Counted from the first letter of the stretch, positions 9,738 to 19,366 are shown. The stretch: 58,119 nucleotides of DNA from Acidobacteriota bacterium (GCA_018969685.1 JAGWXX010000004.1:1-58119); one strand, 5' to 3'. Numbers and translations are program-made. The notes: generated from the letters alone by a model not told the origin.

Positions 9738-9768
9738 GCGCCCCGGCTTCGGCCGGGGCGCTTCCCTT
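9738..9768 (+). terminator. Intrinsic terminator
   Basis: GCGCCCCGGC-TTCG-GCCGGGGCGC followed by ttcccttttc. Confidence 0.8.
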
Positions 9769-10012
9769 TTCCCGGGGATGTTTCAGAGAAGCCCTTCGTT
9801 CGCCGTCCTGCACGGTGATTGCGCCCCGCTCACCCATCCGGACCGACCCCCTCGCCTTGCGGCCCTGACCAAAGCCACGACGGTCCAGTGAGCAGTTCAT
9901 CCGATCTGCGTCACACGCTCTATCCGAGAAATACCACGTGGTCGCGCTGTTGGCCACGCGGCCACTGCTCGACCCCAGTCACCGGCACCCGCCGGAGAAG
10001 GAGGTCACGAAA

Positions 10013-11887
10013 GTGGCTGCTTCAACCAACACCGCCGTTTCGCACGGCACCGTGAACCTGCAGGACACGCTCTCGCGTGTTCGCACCGCCATGGAAGCGT
10101 ACGTCGCCGGCTTCGAGCCGAACGCCACGTACAAGTCCGCCCCGGAAGCGGGGGAGTACATGAAGCTCCCCATCGTGCGCGGTCTCGTGCACGCGCTCAC
10201 CGGTCAGCGCTACTACATGGTGGGCTCTGCCGGTATCGGCAAGACGTCCTTCCTGAAGGCGGTCGGCAAGGCTCTCGGCTATGACGTCATCGTCATCAAC
10301 GCCGCGAACCTCTCGGTCGAGAACCTCCAGGTTCCGTTCCCGACGTGGTCGGAGGAGATGAGCATGCAGGTTCTGCGTCCGCTCATCTTCGGCCGTTTCG
10401 TCAGCGACAAGCCGAAGCTCATCTTCATCGATGAGATCGGTCGCGCCGACAACGGTCTCGCCAACACCCTCATGGAGCTTCTCCAGGAAGGCACGTTGTG
10501 CGGCAACCCGATCCCGAACCTCGCCACCGTGGTCGCTGCGGACAACCCGCAGGGCAAGAACTACGGGCGCATGGCCGGTCTCGACTTCAGTCAGGCCGAC
10601 CGATTCGTCGCCGTGGAGTTGGACGCCAAGTCCACCCCGTGGCGTCGTGCGCTGGCGGAGGAGTTCGCCGACGTCGACCTGACCAAGGTCTTCTCGACCT
10701 ACGACACGCTCGACGCGGAGATCCGAGAGGTTCTCAACCCGCGCGTGCTCGCCTTCACGATCCGAGCCCTTCTCGAAGGGTTCCCGGGGCACTTCGCCCT
10801 GCCGATCGTGACGGGTGTGCGTCGTCAGCTCGTCTCCCGGGCCGGCGAGGACGTCACCAAGAACGTCCTCGACCGCATCGCGGCTGCCCTCGGCACCGTG
10901 AACCGTGAGATGATCCCGAACGTCGTGGAGAAGTCGGTCGAGTTCGCCGTCAAGTACGGGCAGAACGTCTACATCCAGGGTCGCCCCGGTATCGGGAAGA
11001 CCTCGAGCATCAAGGCGATGCTCGCGAAGATGGACATGAAGGTCCACTACGACTCGGCAGCAGTGCTGAGCCCGGAAGACCTCAACGTGCCCTTCCCTTC
11101 GAAGGATGGCAAGACCCTCGATCTGGTGCCGGCGGAGAAGTTCGCCGATGCCGAGCCGTGGGTCTGGCTGGTCGACGAGATCGCGCGCGGTTCACGCCGC
11201 ACGCAGAACGCGATCATGGAGCCGATCCAGGAACGCACCGTCGGCGGGCAGAAGACGAACATCGTCTGCACCATCGCCCTCAACAACCCGCGAGAAGTCG
11301 CCGGCTTCAAGCTCGATGTGGGCAAGAACGACCTGGCTCAGGCCAGCCGTTTCGCCCTCAGCATCGAGATCGACGCCGAGAACATCGCGTTCGGTCCGTA
11401 CTTGAAGTCCAAGTACGGCGAGGACGTCGCCACCCCGTTCATCGAATGGTGGGAAGACGACCTCGACGACGTGGGTCGCGTGCTCTGCACGCCCCGCGCG
11501 CTCGAGCGCATGATCGGCCTCTACGAGGCCGGTAACGACCTCCAGTGGGGTCTGCCCTACCTCAACGGCGAGTACGTGAAGGTCCCTCTCGTGGATCTGC
11601 ACGCTCGTCTCGAGAAGCGCCCTCTCGCACGTCTCAAGGCGATCGTCGCCGATGTGGATCGCTACGAGGAGGAGCTCAAGAAGGGCAAGGACGAGGCCAG
11701 CACGGAGCACTCCACGGTGTTCTGGGCCTTCTACAAGGCCGACGTGGCCGCCCTCGAGGCGGTTCGCGACGTCTGCGTGAGGCTCTACGCAGTGTTGGAT
11801 CGCCAGCACCGCATCGACCTCATCCGTCAAGGCGCGGAGCGCCAGCGCTTCTGGAACGGTGTCCTCAAGGACTCGTCGAAGAAGTAG
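10013..11887 (+). CDS. MoxR-type AAA+ ATPase with two AAA modules
   Basis: Two Walker A motifs (GSAGIGKTS, GRPGIGKTS) and Walker B FIDEIGRAD / LVDEIARGS. GTG start preceded by gagaaggaggt. Confidence 0.85.
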   Translation: MAASTNTAVSHGTVNLQDTLSRVRTAMEAYVAGFEPNATYKSAPEAGEYMKLPIVRGLVHALTGQRYYMVGSAGIGKTSFLKAVGKALGYDVIVINAANLSVENLQVPFPTWSEEMSMQVLRPLIFGRFVSDKPKLIFIDEIGRADNGLANTLMELLQEGTLCGNPIPNLATVVAADNPQGKNYGRMAGLDFSQADRFVAVELDAKSTPWRRALAEEFADVDLTKVFSTYDTLDAEIREVLNPRVLAFTIRALLEGFPGHFALPIVTGVRRQLVSRAGEDVTKNVLDRIAAALGTVNREMIPNVVEKSVEFAVKYGQNVYIQGRPGIGKTSSIKAMLAKMDMKVHYDSAAVLSPEDLNVPFPSKDGKTLDLVPAEKFADAEPWVWLVDEIARGSRRTQNAIMEPIQERTVGGQKTNIVCTIALNNPREVAGFKLDVGKNDLAQASRFALSIEIDAENIAFGPYLKSKYGEDVATPFIEWWEDDLDDVGRVLCTPRALERMIGLYEAGNDLQWGLPYLNGEYVKVPLVDLHARLEKRPLARLKAIVADVDRYEEELKKGKDEASTEHSTVFWAFYKADVAALEAVRDVCVRLYAVLDRQHRIDLIRQGAERQRFWNGVLKDSSKK

Positions 11888-11910
11888 CAGGCCTTCAAGC
11901 CAGCCACTTG

Positions 11911-11945
11911 AACCGGCCCATCCCGAAAGGGGTGGGCCGGTTCTT
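11911..11945 (+). terminator. Intrinsic terminator after the double-AAA gene
   Basis: AACCGGCCCATCCC-GAAA-GGGGTGGGCCGGTT followed by ctt. Confidence 0.85.
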
Positions 11946-11966
11946 CGCATTTCCGGGGAGGTGCCG

Positions 11967-12026
11967 GCACGCCTTCGGACAGCACGCCTTCGGGCAGCAC
12001 GTCTTCGGACAGCACGTCTTCGAGGG
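11967..12026. repeat. 15-nt imperfect tandem repeat, 4 units (gcacgYcttcggaca)
   Basis: gcacgccttcggaca / gcacgccttcgggca / gcacgtcttcggaca / gcacgtcttcgaggg; intergenic. Confidence 0.85.
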
Positions 12027-12048
12027 CCTCGGGCGGTGCGCCGCCGGG

Positions 12049-12678
12049 TCAGGCGGCGGGAAGGATGAGACTGAACACGGCCCCAGGGGCGTCGAGCAGG
12101 CGGAGCGTGCCGTGCATCTGCTCGGCCAGACGGCGGGAGAGGGCGAGGCCGATGCCGTCGCCGTTGTGGTTGCCGAAGCTGGCGCCGGTGTCGAAGACTC
12201 GTTCTTTGAGTTCGTCCGGAACGCCCTCGCCGCGGTCCTCGACCTCGACGGTGACGCTGCCGCCCGTCCGGTAGGCACGCACCTCGACGGCCTGGCCGGC
12301 CGGGGAGTGTCGCAGCGCGTTCGCCAGGAGGTTCACCATGATCTGGGTCAGGAGTACGCGGTCGCCGCGTACGCCGAGGTCCCCGCTGGCCTGCACGCGG
12401 AACGCGTCGTCGCGGCTGGCGGCCCGCACCAGGCGGACGGCGTCACCGACGGCGTCCGCGAGGTCGACCCGGTCCTCGGTGTCGCCGGCTGCGGGCGCGT
12501 GTCCGGCCAGGCCGCGGTGGAGGATGCCCGAGAGGTGCTCGAGGACCGAGAGGTAGGTTTCCCTGGCGGAGTCCTCGACGTTGGACGACATCGCGGCGAG
12601 CGCGGCGAGCGGGGTCCGTATCTCGTGGAGGATCTCCCGGAGGGGTTGCGGGGTGTTCGCTCCGGCCGTCACGGTCAT
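12049..12678 (-). CDS. Compact soluble sensor histidine kinase (HisKA + HATPase_c)
   Basis: H-box LHEIRTPLAALA, N-box QIMVNLLANALRHSP, G-boxes EDRGEGVP and GDGIGLALSRRLAEQMHG. Confidence 0.85.
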   Translation of the reverse strand: MTVTAGANTPQPLREILHEIRTPLAALAAMSSNVEDSARETYLSVLEHLSGILHRGLAGHAPAAGDTEDRVDLADAVGDAVRLVRAASRDDAFRVQASGDLGVRGDRVLLTQIMVNLLANALRHSPAGQAVEVRAYRTGGSVTVEVEDRGEGVPDELKERVFDTGASFGNHNGDGIGLALSRRLAEQMHGTLRLLDAPGAVFSLILPAA

Positions 12679-12775
12679 CGACCGTTCCGGGTCCCGGCGC
12701 AGGCGTCAACGAACCTGCGGGGGGACCCGCGGCGGTCGATATGTCGTCCCGCCCGGTCCGGCCACCGTGAACGGC

Positions 12776-13789
12776 ATGACCCACACACGTCGAGAGAAGA
12801 GTTCGTCGGCTCGCCGCCGTGCGCGCGCGCTCGAGGTGACCCGCGAGCTTTCCGGTCTCGCGCCGCTCTCCGACGAGGCGCTCGAGGTCGCCCGTCGCGG
12901 CCTCGTCGAGGGTCTGAGCGCCCCGCGTTTCGACCGTCTCCAGGCCGACGTGTTCGACGCGTGGTCGGCCACCGTCGCCAACAACGCCACCGGGGGCTCG
13001 GACGTCTCCCGTGACCGTCGCGAGGAGTTCCTCGCGGAGGCCCGGTTGTGGCTCATCGAACAGCTCCGCGCGTTCGAGCCCAAAGATGGCGGGGGTTCCT
13101 GTGGTGCGTTCATTCGCGCCCGCCAGAACTGGTTCCGTTCCGCGGTGCGTCGCAGCGCGAACGGGCAGACCATCAGCCACGGCCGCTACGCCGTTCTCGG
13201 CGCCGTCGGCGCCGTCGGTGAGGAGTTCCAGGCCGTCGAGCACCGGGCGCCGGGCGCCGCGGAGCTCAAGGCGCTCGTCGCCGCCCGTCTCGCCGCCCAG
13301 GTCCGCGAGAAGATCCTCTCCACCGAGGCCGGCGCGGGCCTCGACGAGGCCGCTCTCGCCGAGGAGGTCCGCCGCCGTCTCTCCAAGGACGGTGTCACCG
13401 CCGCCCTCGAGCATTTCGACGAGGTTCGCCTCGAGGCGCGCCCGGACCTGCCTCTGCAGGTCCTCGACGCCGACGACGACGCCCCGCACTGGGGTGTTCC
13501 CGTCCCGACGGTAGAGGCTCCGGAGATCGGCGTCCGCGACGAGGAGGAGACGTTCGAGGCATTGCTCGCGGTGGCGCTCGGCGACCGCCAGTGGGCGCGC
13601 ACCGCGTTCGGTCAGCGTGCCGGCGAGACCGCGTCGGGTGCGGACGCCGAGAGCGACGCCAAGACCCTCAAGGATCTCGCGCGGGAGGCCGGACACAGCA
13701 CCGCCGAGCTCAAGGACGTGCTCGAGGCGGCCCGCTGTCGGGTGCTCGCCCCGCATGCCCAGTGGGCGCATCTCGCCCCCGGTCTCTGA
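12776..13789 (+). CDS. Putative divergent sigma-70-like factor
   Basis: Region-2-like LWLIEQLRAFEPKDGGGSCGAFIRARQNWFRSAVRR, then region-3/4-like helices. Start follows CACCGT-N7-ATG. Confidence 0.4.
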   Translation: MTHTRREKSSSARRRARALEVTRELSGLAPLSDEALEVARRGLVEGLSAPRFDRLQADVFDAWSATVANNATGGSDVSRDRREEFLAEARLWLIEQLRAFEPKDGGGSCGAFIRARQNWFRSAVRRSANGQTISHGRYAVLGAVGAVGEEFQAVEHRAPGAAELKALVAARLAAQVREKILSTEAGAGLDEAALAEEVRRRLSKDGVTAALEHFDEVRLEARPDLPLQVLDADDDAPHWGVPVPTVEAPEIGVRDEEETFEALLAVALGDRQWARTAFGQRAGETASGADAESDAKTLKDLAREAGHSTAELKDVLEAARCRVLAPHAQWAHLAPGL

Positions 13790-13861
13790 GCCGCCGTACC
13801 GGTCTTCCGGGGGTCCCGACGATCCCTGCGTTCCGTCGGGACCGGGTGACAGTGGCCGTTC

Positions 13862-14035
13862 GTGGCGAACTCCAATGCGACTCCTTCCAGTTACGGCTAC
13901 TTCGGCTTGTTCCTCGGTACGGTCAGCATCGTCTGTGGTGTGCTCATCGGGAACACGTTCTTCTTCGGTCTCGGTGCCGCGTCCACGGTTTTCGGTGTCG
14001 GGTACCTCGCGGTGCAACGCAAGCGCTCCCGCTGA
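13862..14035 (+). CDS. Small 57-aa membrane protein (MANSNATPSSYGYFGLFLGTVSIVCGVLIGNTFFFGLGAASTVFGVGYLAVQRKRSR)
   Basis: Read directly from sequence, absent from the track because of length. Two hydrophobic segments; GACAGT 8 nt before the GTG start. Confidence 0.6.
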   Translation: MANSNATPSSYGYFGLFLGTVSIVCGVLIGNTFFFGLGAASTVFGVGYLAVQRKRSR

Positions 14036-14114
14036 GCGCTCGGTCGCGGCGCTTCTGTAGCGTGCGCGGCCGCCCGGTGCTGTTTCGTGCGTTCTTCGGC
14101 GGTTTCCGTCCGGG

Positions 14115-16112
14115 TCAGCGCTTGCCGTCGCCGGCGGCGAGGACCTCGATGACGGCGATCCGTACCTGTTCGCAGAGCGAGGTCGGACCTTCGCGGTCGG
14201 CCGCGGGGAGTTCCCGGCAGATGCGTTCGACGGCGCTGACGTCGTAATCGATGGTGGTGGCGACCGCGGCGATGTAGAAACGTACGCACTCGTTGCGTGC
14301 CCCGTCGTTCCCGGCCGCGTCGCAGACGGCGATGGCGTCGCGGGCGGGGATGCCGACCCCGGCGGCGGCACGGGCCAGTCCCCGGTAGCACGGTTCGACG
14401 TGTCCGGTGGTGCCGCACCATGTGCCGAGCTCGCGGAGGCTCTCGACCGGCGCGGAGGCGTCGAGGGTGTTGCCGACGTACTCGATGCATTCGGTCGCCC
14501 AGCGCTCGGGGATGTTCAGGCAGACGTCGCGCGGCCTGCTGACTCTCGGGGTGACGGCGGCGTTCGGGTCGGCGGTCGCGGTGGCGAACCATTCCATGGT
14601 CACCCCGGTGCCGCAGCCGTTGGAGGCGATGCGCAGGCGCTCTCCGGTGAGGTTCGTGTTCAGGGCCAGCGCGTCGCAGAACTCGAGGGACCGGACCATG
14701 TCGTTGTTGGTGCGTCGTGCGGCGGCGTGTCCGATGCCGTGGTTGCACTGCATGTAGAAGAGTTCTTCGGCGCTCGCGAACTCCTCGCAGAGGGTGGGGA
14801 CGGCCTCCAGGAATGTCTGGTCGTCGAATCCGCCGGCGGCTCCTTCGACGATGCCGTGGTAGTACCCGAAGTCGCAGACGTCGTAGCCGTCCCGGAACGC
14901 GTCGGCGAGGTTTCCGTTGACCCGGAGGCTTTCGCGGCCGATCGCGTGGGATGCCTCGTGGCAGAAGAAGCGGGCGCGGCTCTCGGTGCCGAGGAGCCGT
15001 TTGAGGGTGTCGAGGGCGACGACGATGCTCTCGGAGCGTGCCGTGGCGACGAGGGACTCGTCGAGACAGCGCTGGATCTGTAGGCGGTTGGTGCCGGCCA
15101 GACAGCTGGCGGCCGGTCGGGTCTCCGCGGCGAGGGGGTCGATACGGGTCCGGACCTCGAGCGCGAGGGCGCTCGAGGTGAGCAGGACGAACGCCACGAG
15201 GGTTACCGTAAGCGGTACGGCCGACGTCTTCTCACCGCGTTTGCCGGCGAGAATCCTGGTGACGTTCAGCGGGAGGACGACGGAAAGGAACATCGTCAGC
15301 GCCGCCAGCGCCAGGAGCGACGCACCGGCGAACGGGTTCGCCGGTGTGTTGCGCACGATCGCGGCAACGGCCCCGGCAGGCAGGAGGGTGAGACCGGTGA
15401 CGGTCATCGCCCGAGCCGTGTTCGATGGTACGTGCGAGTCGTTCTCGTCGGGGATGTCCACGGCCGCGTGTCGTGAGCCGGCCCCGGCGGCCAGGAGTGC
15501 CGCTCCGGCCGCTCCGGCCGCCGTGAGAAGGAAGGTGATGCTGCCGCCCAGTGTGCTCGGCGGCGCGAGGAGTGCTGCGCCGCCGAGGGCGAGGACGGAG
15601 GCGACCGTCCAGCTCAGGGCTGGTCGGTTGGTGGAGCTGGCGGCTGTCCGGGTGGTGGAGCGTGCGAGGGCGAGGGCGACGACGATGAGCAGTGTGCCGA
15701 TCGCGAACGCCGTCAGGGGACGAGGGTCTTTCCCGATGCCGGCGATGGTCGCGTCCGGGGTCCCGACGCTGAACGTGCTCCAGCCGTTGCCGTTCTCCGA
15801 ACGCCATTCGAGTATGTAGGTGCCGTCCTCGAGTACGGGCGGGAGTGCCCGGACGACGCCGGGGACGCGTTCGATCGCGCCGGTGAAGGCGACGGGGTTC
15901 CCGTCGGCGTCGCGGAGTTCGAGAGTGACCGGGCCGTCGCCGGGGAGTTCGAGGAGGATGCGTTCGGGGGTTCCGCGGAGTATTTCGCCGTCAGCCGGGG
16001 TGGGCGTCCCGTTGCCGTGGGCGTGCGCGGTCCCGGAACCCAGGAGAACGCCCGCCGCGACGAGCAGTCCGAGAAACGCGCCTCGTCGGCCTCGGGTGCG
16101 CGGATGGGGCAT
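14115..16112 (-). CDS. Membrane protein: CopC-like domain, multi-TM region, C-terminal Cys/His-rich domain
   Basis: Signal peptide ending AHAHGNGTPTPADG, CopC-like beta domain (TYILEWRS...), many TMs, then CHEASHAIGRE...CDFGYYHGIVEG...CNHGIGHAAARR. Confidence 0.75.
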   Translation of the reverse strand: MPHPRTRGRRGAFLGLLVAAGVLLGSGTAHAHGNGTPTPADGEILRGTPERILLELPGDGPVTLELRDADGNPVAFTGAIERVPGVVRALPPVLEDGTYILEWRSENGNGWSTFSVGTPDATIAGIGKDPRPLTAFAIGTLLIVVALALARSTTRTAASSTNRPALSWTVASVLALGGAALLAPPSTLGGSITFLLTAAGAAGAALLAAGAGSRHAAVDIPDENDSHVPSNTARAMTVTGLTLLPAGAVAAIVRNTPANPFAGASLLALAALTMFLSVVLPLNVTRILAGKRGEKTSAVPLTVTLVAFVLLTSSALALEVRTRIDPLAAETRPAASCLAGTNRLQIQRCLDESLVATARSESIVVALDTLKRLLGTESRARFFCHEASHAIGRESLRVNGNLADAFRDGYDVCDFGYYHGIVEGAAGGFDDQTFLEAVPTLCEEFASAEELFYMQCNHGIGHAAARRTNNDMVRSLEFCDALALNTNLTGERLRIASNGCGTGVTMEWFATATADPNAAVTPRVSRPRDVCLNIPERWATECIEYVGNTLDASAPVESLRELGTWCGTTGHVEPCYRGLARAAAGVGIPARDAIAVCDAAGNDGARNECVRFYIAAVATTIDYDVSAVERICRELPAADREGPTSLCEQVRIAVIEVLAAGDGKR

Positions 16113-16119
16113 GGGCCCG

Positions 16120-16147
16120 ACTGTGTCACCGGTCGTCGAGGTGGCAA
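16120..16147 (-). promoter_or_regulatory. Predicted leaderless promoter TTGCCA-N16-CACAGT-N7-ATG
   Basis: Minus strand: TTGCCA 16142-16147, CACAGT 16120-16125, ATG at 16112. Confidence 0.5.
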
Positions 16148-16182
16148 CGAGCAGCGCCGCGTCCGTCGGTGCGCCGGAAAGG

Positions 16183-16210
16183 TTGCGTTCCCGTCCCCCG
16201 GGGTCACGGT
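16183..16210 (+). promoter_or_regulatory. Predicted leaderless uvrB promoter TTGCGT-N16-CACGGT-N7-GTG
   Basis: TTGCGT 16183-16188, CACGGT 16205-16210, GTG 16218. Confidence 0.5.
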
Positions 16211-16217
16211 GGGGCAG

Positions 16218-18242
16218 GTGCCTTCCGACCGCTCGTTGTTCACCGTCCGGGCACCGTTCGCACCCTCGGGGGACCAGCCGGCGGCGATCCGGGGGGTGCT
16301 CGAGCGCTTCGGGCGCGGCGACACGGCGGTGACCCTTGCCGGCGCGACCGGTACCGGGAAGTCCGCGAGCACGGCGTGGGTCATCGAGGCGTTGAACCTG
16401 CCCACGTTGGTGCTCGCGCCGAACAAGGTCCTCGCCGCCCAATTGGCCAGCGAACTGCGCGAACTCCTGCCCGACGCGTACGTGGGGTTTTTCGTCTCGC
16501 ACTTCGCCTACTACCGACCGGAAGCGTACGTGCCTTCCTCGGACACGTTCATCGAGAAGGACTCGGCCGTCGACAGCGAGATCGAGCGTCTCCGGCACGA
16601 AGTCACGGTGAACCTCCTGACTCGTCGGGATGTGGTGGTGGTCGCGTCGGTCTCCGCGATATACGGACTCGGCCGCCCGGAGGAGTATCGCCGCCGGCTG
16701 CTACGGGTCTCCGTCGGCGAGCAGCGTGACCGGGACGAGGTCGTCCGTCACCTCGTCGGCATGGAGTACACCCGGAACGACGTGGTGCTCGAACGCGGAC
16801 GGATCCGCGTTCGCGGCGACGTTCTCGACGTCGTCCCTGCGTCCGGCGAGGACGCCTACCGGATCGAGTTCTTCGGCGACGTCATCGAGTCGCTCGCCGT
16901 CGTCGATCCGGTCTCCGGGATGGTCAGGGAGAGGCCTTCGTCGCTGGTGGTGCCTCCGGCGTCGCATCACGTCTTCGACCCGGCGCTGAAGGAAGCGGTG
17001 CTCGCCGACGTGCGTGCCGAGCTGACCGGACGTCTCGCCGAGCTCGAGGGCGCGGGGCGTCTCCTCGAGGCGCAGCGGCTGCGTCAGCGCACCGAGGAGG
17101 ACATCGAATCCATAGAGACGGTAGGTTTCTGCCGCGGCATCGAGAACTACTCGCGGCATTTCGACCGCCGGGCGGCGGGGCAGCGTCCGTCCTGTCTGCT
17201 GGACTTCTTCTCCGAGGATTTTCTCCTGGTGGTCGACGAGTCGCACGTCACCGTCCCGCAGATCGCGGCGATGTATGAGGGGGACCGTTCCCGGAAGTCC
17301 ACGCTCGTCGAGTACGGGTTCCGGCTCCCGTCCGCGCTCGACAACCGCCCGTTGAAAGCCGACGAGTTCTGGTCGATGGTGCCGAGGGCCCTGCTGCTGT
17401 CGGCGACGCCGGGTCCGTGGGAGGCCGAGGTCTGCGAATCGGGTTTCGTCGACCAGGTCATCCGTCCCACCGGTCTGATCGATCCCGCGGTCACGGTGCT
17501 TCCACAGGAGAACCGTCTCGAGGATCTCCTCTCGCGGATCAGGGACCATGACGGCCGCGGGAACCGCACGCTCGTGACGACCCTGACCAAGAGACAGGCC
17601 GAGCAGCTCACCGAGTTCCTCGCCGCCCAAGGTCTCCGGGTGCGTTATCTCCATTCCGACGTCGACACGGTCTCGCGCATCGCGACGCTCCGTGACCTCC
17701 GGCGCGGCGCTCTCCAGGTCGTCGTCGGTGTGAACCTGCTCCGCGAAGGTCTCGACCTGCCCGAGGTGGGGCTCGTCGCGGTCCTCGACGCGGACGCGCA
17801 GGGGTTCCTTCGTTCGGCGACCTCGCTCGTACAGACGATCGGCCGCGCCGCGCGCAACCCGGAGGGCGAGGTGCTCCTCTACGCGGATGTCATCACCCCG
17901 GCGATGCGGGCCGCGATCGACGAGACCGACCGGAGGCGTCGCATTCAGATCGCGCACAACGAGGCGAACGGGATCGTGCCGACGCGCCTGGTCAAGACCT
18001 TGCGTGACGTCATCGGCGACGCCTCCGGAGGCGTCGCCGATGAGGAGGTCCCCGTCGCCTCGTCGGCTCCCGACACGGTGTCCGACATCCGGTCCCGTCT
18101 CGACGTCGCCCTCGTCGAGATGCGCGAATGCGCAGGCCGTCTCGCGTTCGAGGAGGCGGCCGTCTGGCGAGAGGAGGCGTCCGCGCTGCGCCGGCTGCTC
18201 CTGGAGCTCGAGGATCTCGGGGTCTCGGAACCTGCTCTTTGA
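16218..18242 (+). CDS. uvrB: Excinuclease ABC subunit B
   Basis: GATGTGKSAST, VSHFAYYRPEAYVPSSDTFIEKD, VASVSAIYGLG, helicase motifs (LLDFFSEDFLLVVDESH, LLSATPGPWE) and C-terminal UVR-like region. Confidence 0.95.
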   Translation: MPSDRSLFTVRAPFAPSGDQPAAIRGVLERFGRGDTAVTLAGATGTGKSASTAWVIEALNLPTLVLAPNKVLAAQLASELRELLPDAYVGFFVSHFAYYRPEAYVPSSDTFIEKDSAVDSEIERLRHEVTVNLLTRRDVVVVASVSAIYGLGRPEEYRRRLLRVSVGEQRDRDEVVRHLVGMEYTRNDVVLERGRIRVRGDVLDVVPASGEDAYRIEFFGDVIESLAVVDPVSGMVRERPSSLVVPPASHHVFDPALKEAVLADVRAELTGRLAELEGAGRLLEAQRLRQRTEEDIESIETVGFCRGIENYSRHFDRRAAGQRPSCLLDFFSEDFLLVVDESHVTVPQIAAMYEGDRSRKSTLVEYGFRLPSALDNRPLKADEFWSMVPRALLLSATPGPWEAEVCESGFVDQVIRPTGLIDPAVTVLPQENRLEDLLSRIRDHDGRGNRTLVTTLTKRQAEQLTEFLAAQGLRVRYLHSDVDTVSRIATLRDLRRGALQVVVGVNLLREGLDLPEVGLVAVLDADAQGFLRSATSLVQTIGRAARNPEGEVLLYADVITPAMRAAIDETDRRRRIQIAHNEANGIVPTRLVKTLRDVIGDASGGVADEEVPVASSAPDTVSDIRSRLDVALVEMRECAGRLAFEEAAVWREEASALRRLLLELEDLGVSEPAL

Positions 18243-18334
18243 CAGACGGTTGCCGCCGCCGACGGTCGCTCTCGCTCCGGTCACACCGGAGACCGGTCGT
18301 CGTGACCGGCACCCGAACGGCAAGGAGTATCGAG

Positions 18335-18556
18335 ATGCCTGATTCCACTGGTTCCCGCGTCACCAACCAAGCTGCTGTCGTCGCCGTCCGCGCGACGGTC
18401 GGCAGCGGCTGCTCGGAGGATCTCGCCGTCGAGATCGTCGAAGTCGTGCGCCCACACCTGGAAGCTCCGATCTTCTCGATCGTGAAGGCCCTCCAGAAGG
18501 AGCTCTCCGACGCGCGCGCGGAGATCGCGCGTTTGCAGCAGCCACCGGCGAACTGA
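18335..18556 (+). CDS. Small hypothetical protein, 73 aa
   Basis: ATG with upstream caaggag; TTGACA-N16-GACGGT at 18239-18266. Confidence 0.6.
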   Translation: MPDSTGSRVTNQAAVVAVRATVGSGCSEDLAVEIVEVVRPHLEAPIFSIVKALQKELSDARAEIARLQQPPAN

Positions 18557-18686
18557 GCCGCGTTTCCGGGGAACCCGGCTACGGGTACGCCGCGCGCCGC
18601 CCGCGCGCACGACATTCGCCAACGCCCGCCCAACCGCAGGGTGTTCGTACCCGGACCGTCGTGCCGCACGTCGTACGGTCGGCAGT

Positions 18687-19139
18687 ATGGGTCACCCCGA
18701 TCTGCAGCTGGTGCTCTCGTTCAAAGGTGTCCTCGAACTGCGCGACAGCGAGGAACTGGTTCGTGTGCGTCTGGGCGCCCGGTCACTCGATCCGCTCGCG
18801 GTTCGTCTCGCCGTCGATTCCCAGGACGGGACGGCGAACTGGGTTTTCGCCCGCGATCTGCTCGTACGGGGTCTGCACGAGTGCGCCGGCGAGGGGTCCG
18901 TGCAGGTCAGGCCGTGTCCGCATCCGTCCCGCCGGGCGATGCTCGACGTCGTCCTCGAGGGTGGGGACGGTTTCGCGCGCCTCCTTCTTCCGCGCGGCCC
19001 GGTCACGCACTTCTTGGATTCCTCCGACGCGTTCACGCACGGGGAGCTCTCCCAGGAGCTCCTGGTGAAGGATCTTGCCGCGGAACTCGCCGATATTCTC
19101 TCCCCGGAGGGCGGCCAGGACCCTTTCGGCGAAGACTGA
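18687..19139 (+). CDS. SsgA-family sporulation/cell-division regulator-like protein
   Basis: SsgA-like core: LAVRLAVDSQDGTANWVFARDLLVRGLHECAGEGSVQVRP; leaderless TACGGT-N7-ATG. Confidence 0.8.
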   Translation: MGHPDLQLVLSFKGVLELRDSEELVRVRLGARSLDPLAVRLAVDSQDGTANWVFARDLLVRGLHECAGEGSVQVRPCPHPSRRAMLDVVLEGGDGFARLLLPRGPVTHFLDSSDAFTHGELSQELLVKDLAAELADILSPEGGQDPFGED

Positions 19140-19366
19140 CGGTCGATTCCCGCGAGTCTGTGGGGTTTCAGCCAGTAGCAGGTTTTGTGCAATCTGTGCG
19201 TTTCGTGCCTGGGCGCATCGGGCGGGAGACGGTGGGGTTCTGACGGTGTGGTTCACGTTCCGGGGCACCGGGGCGGCCTCTCCGGGTCAGATGCCTGGTG
19301 CAGGGGAAGGGATCAACGACCGCACCTTCCGGTCACCTAACCCGGGGAAACCCAAGGAGACATACC

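Noticed and set aside
16701-18323. 540-aa minus-strand ORF opposite uvrB
   Set aside because: Antisense shadow ORF.
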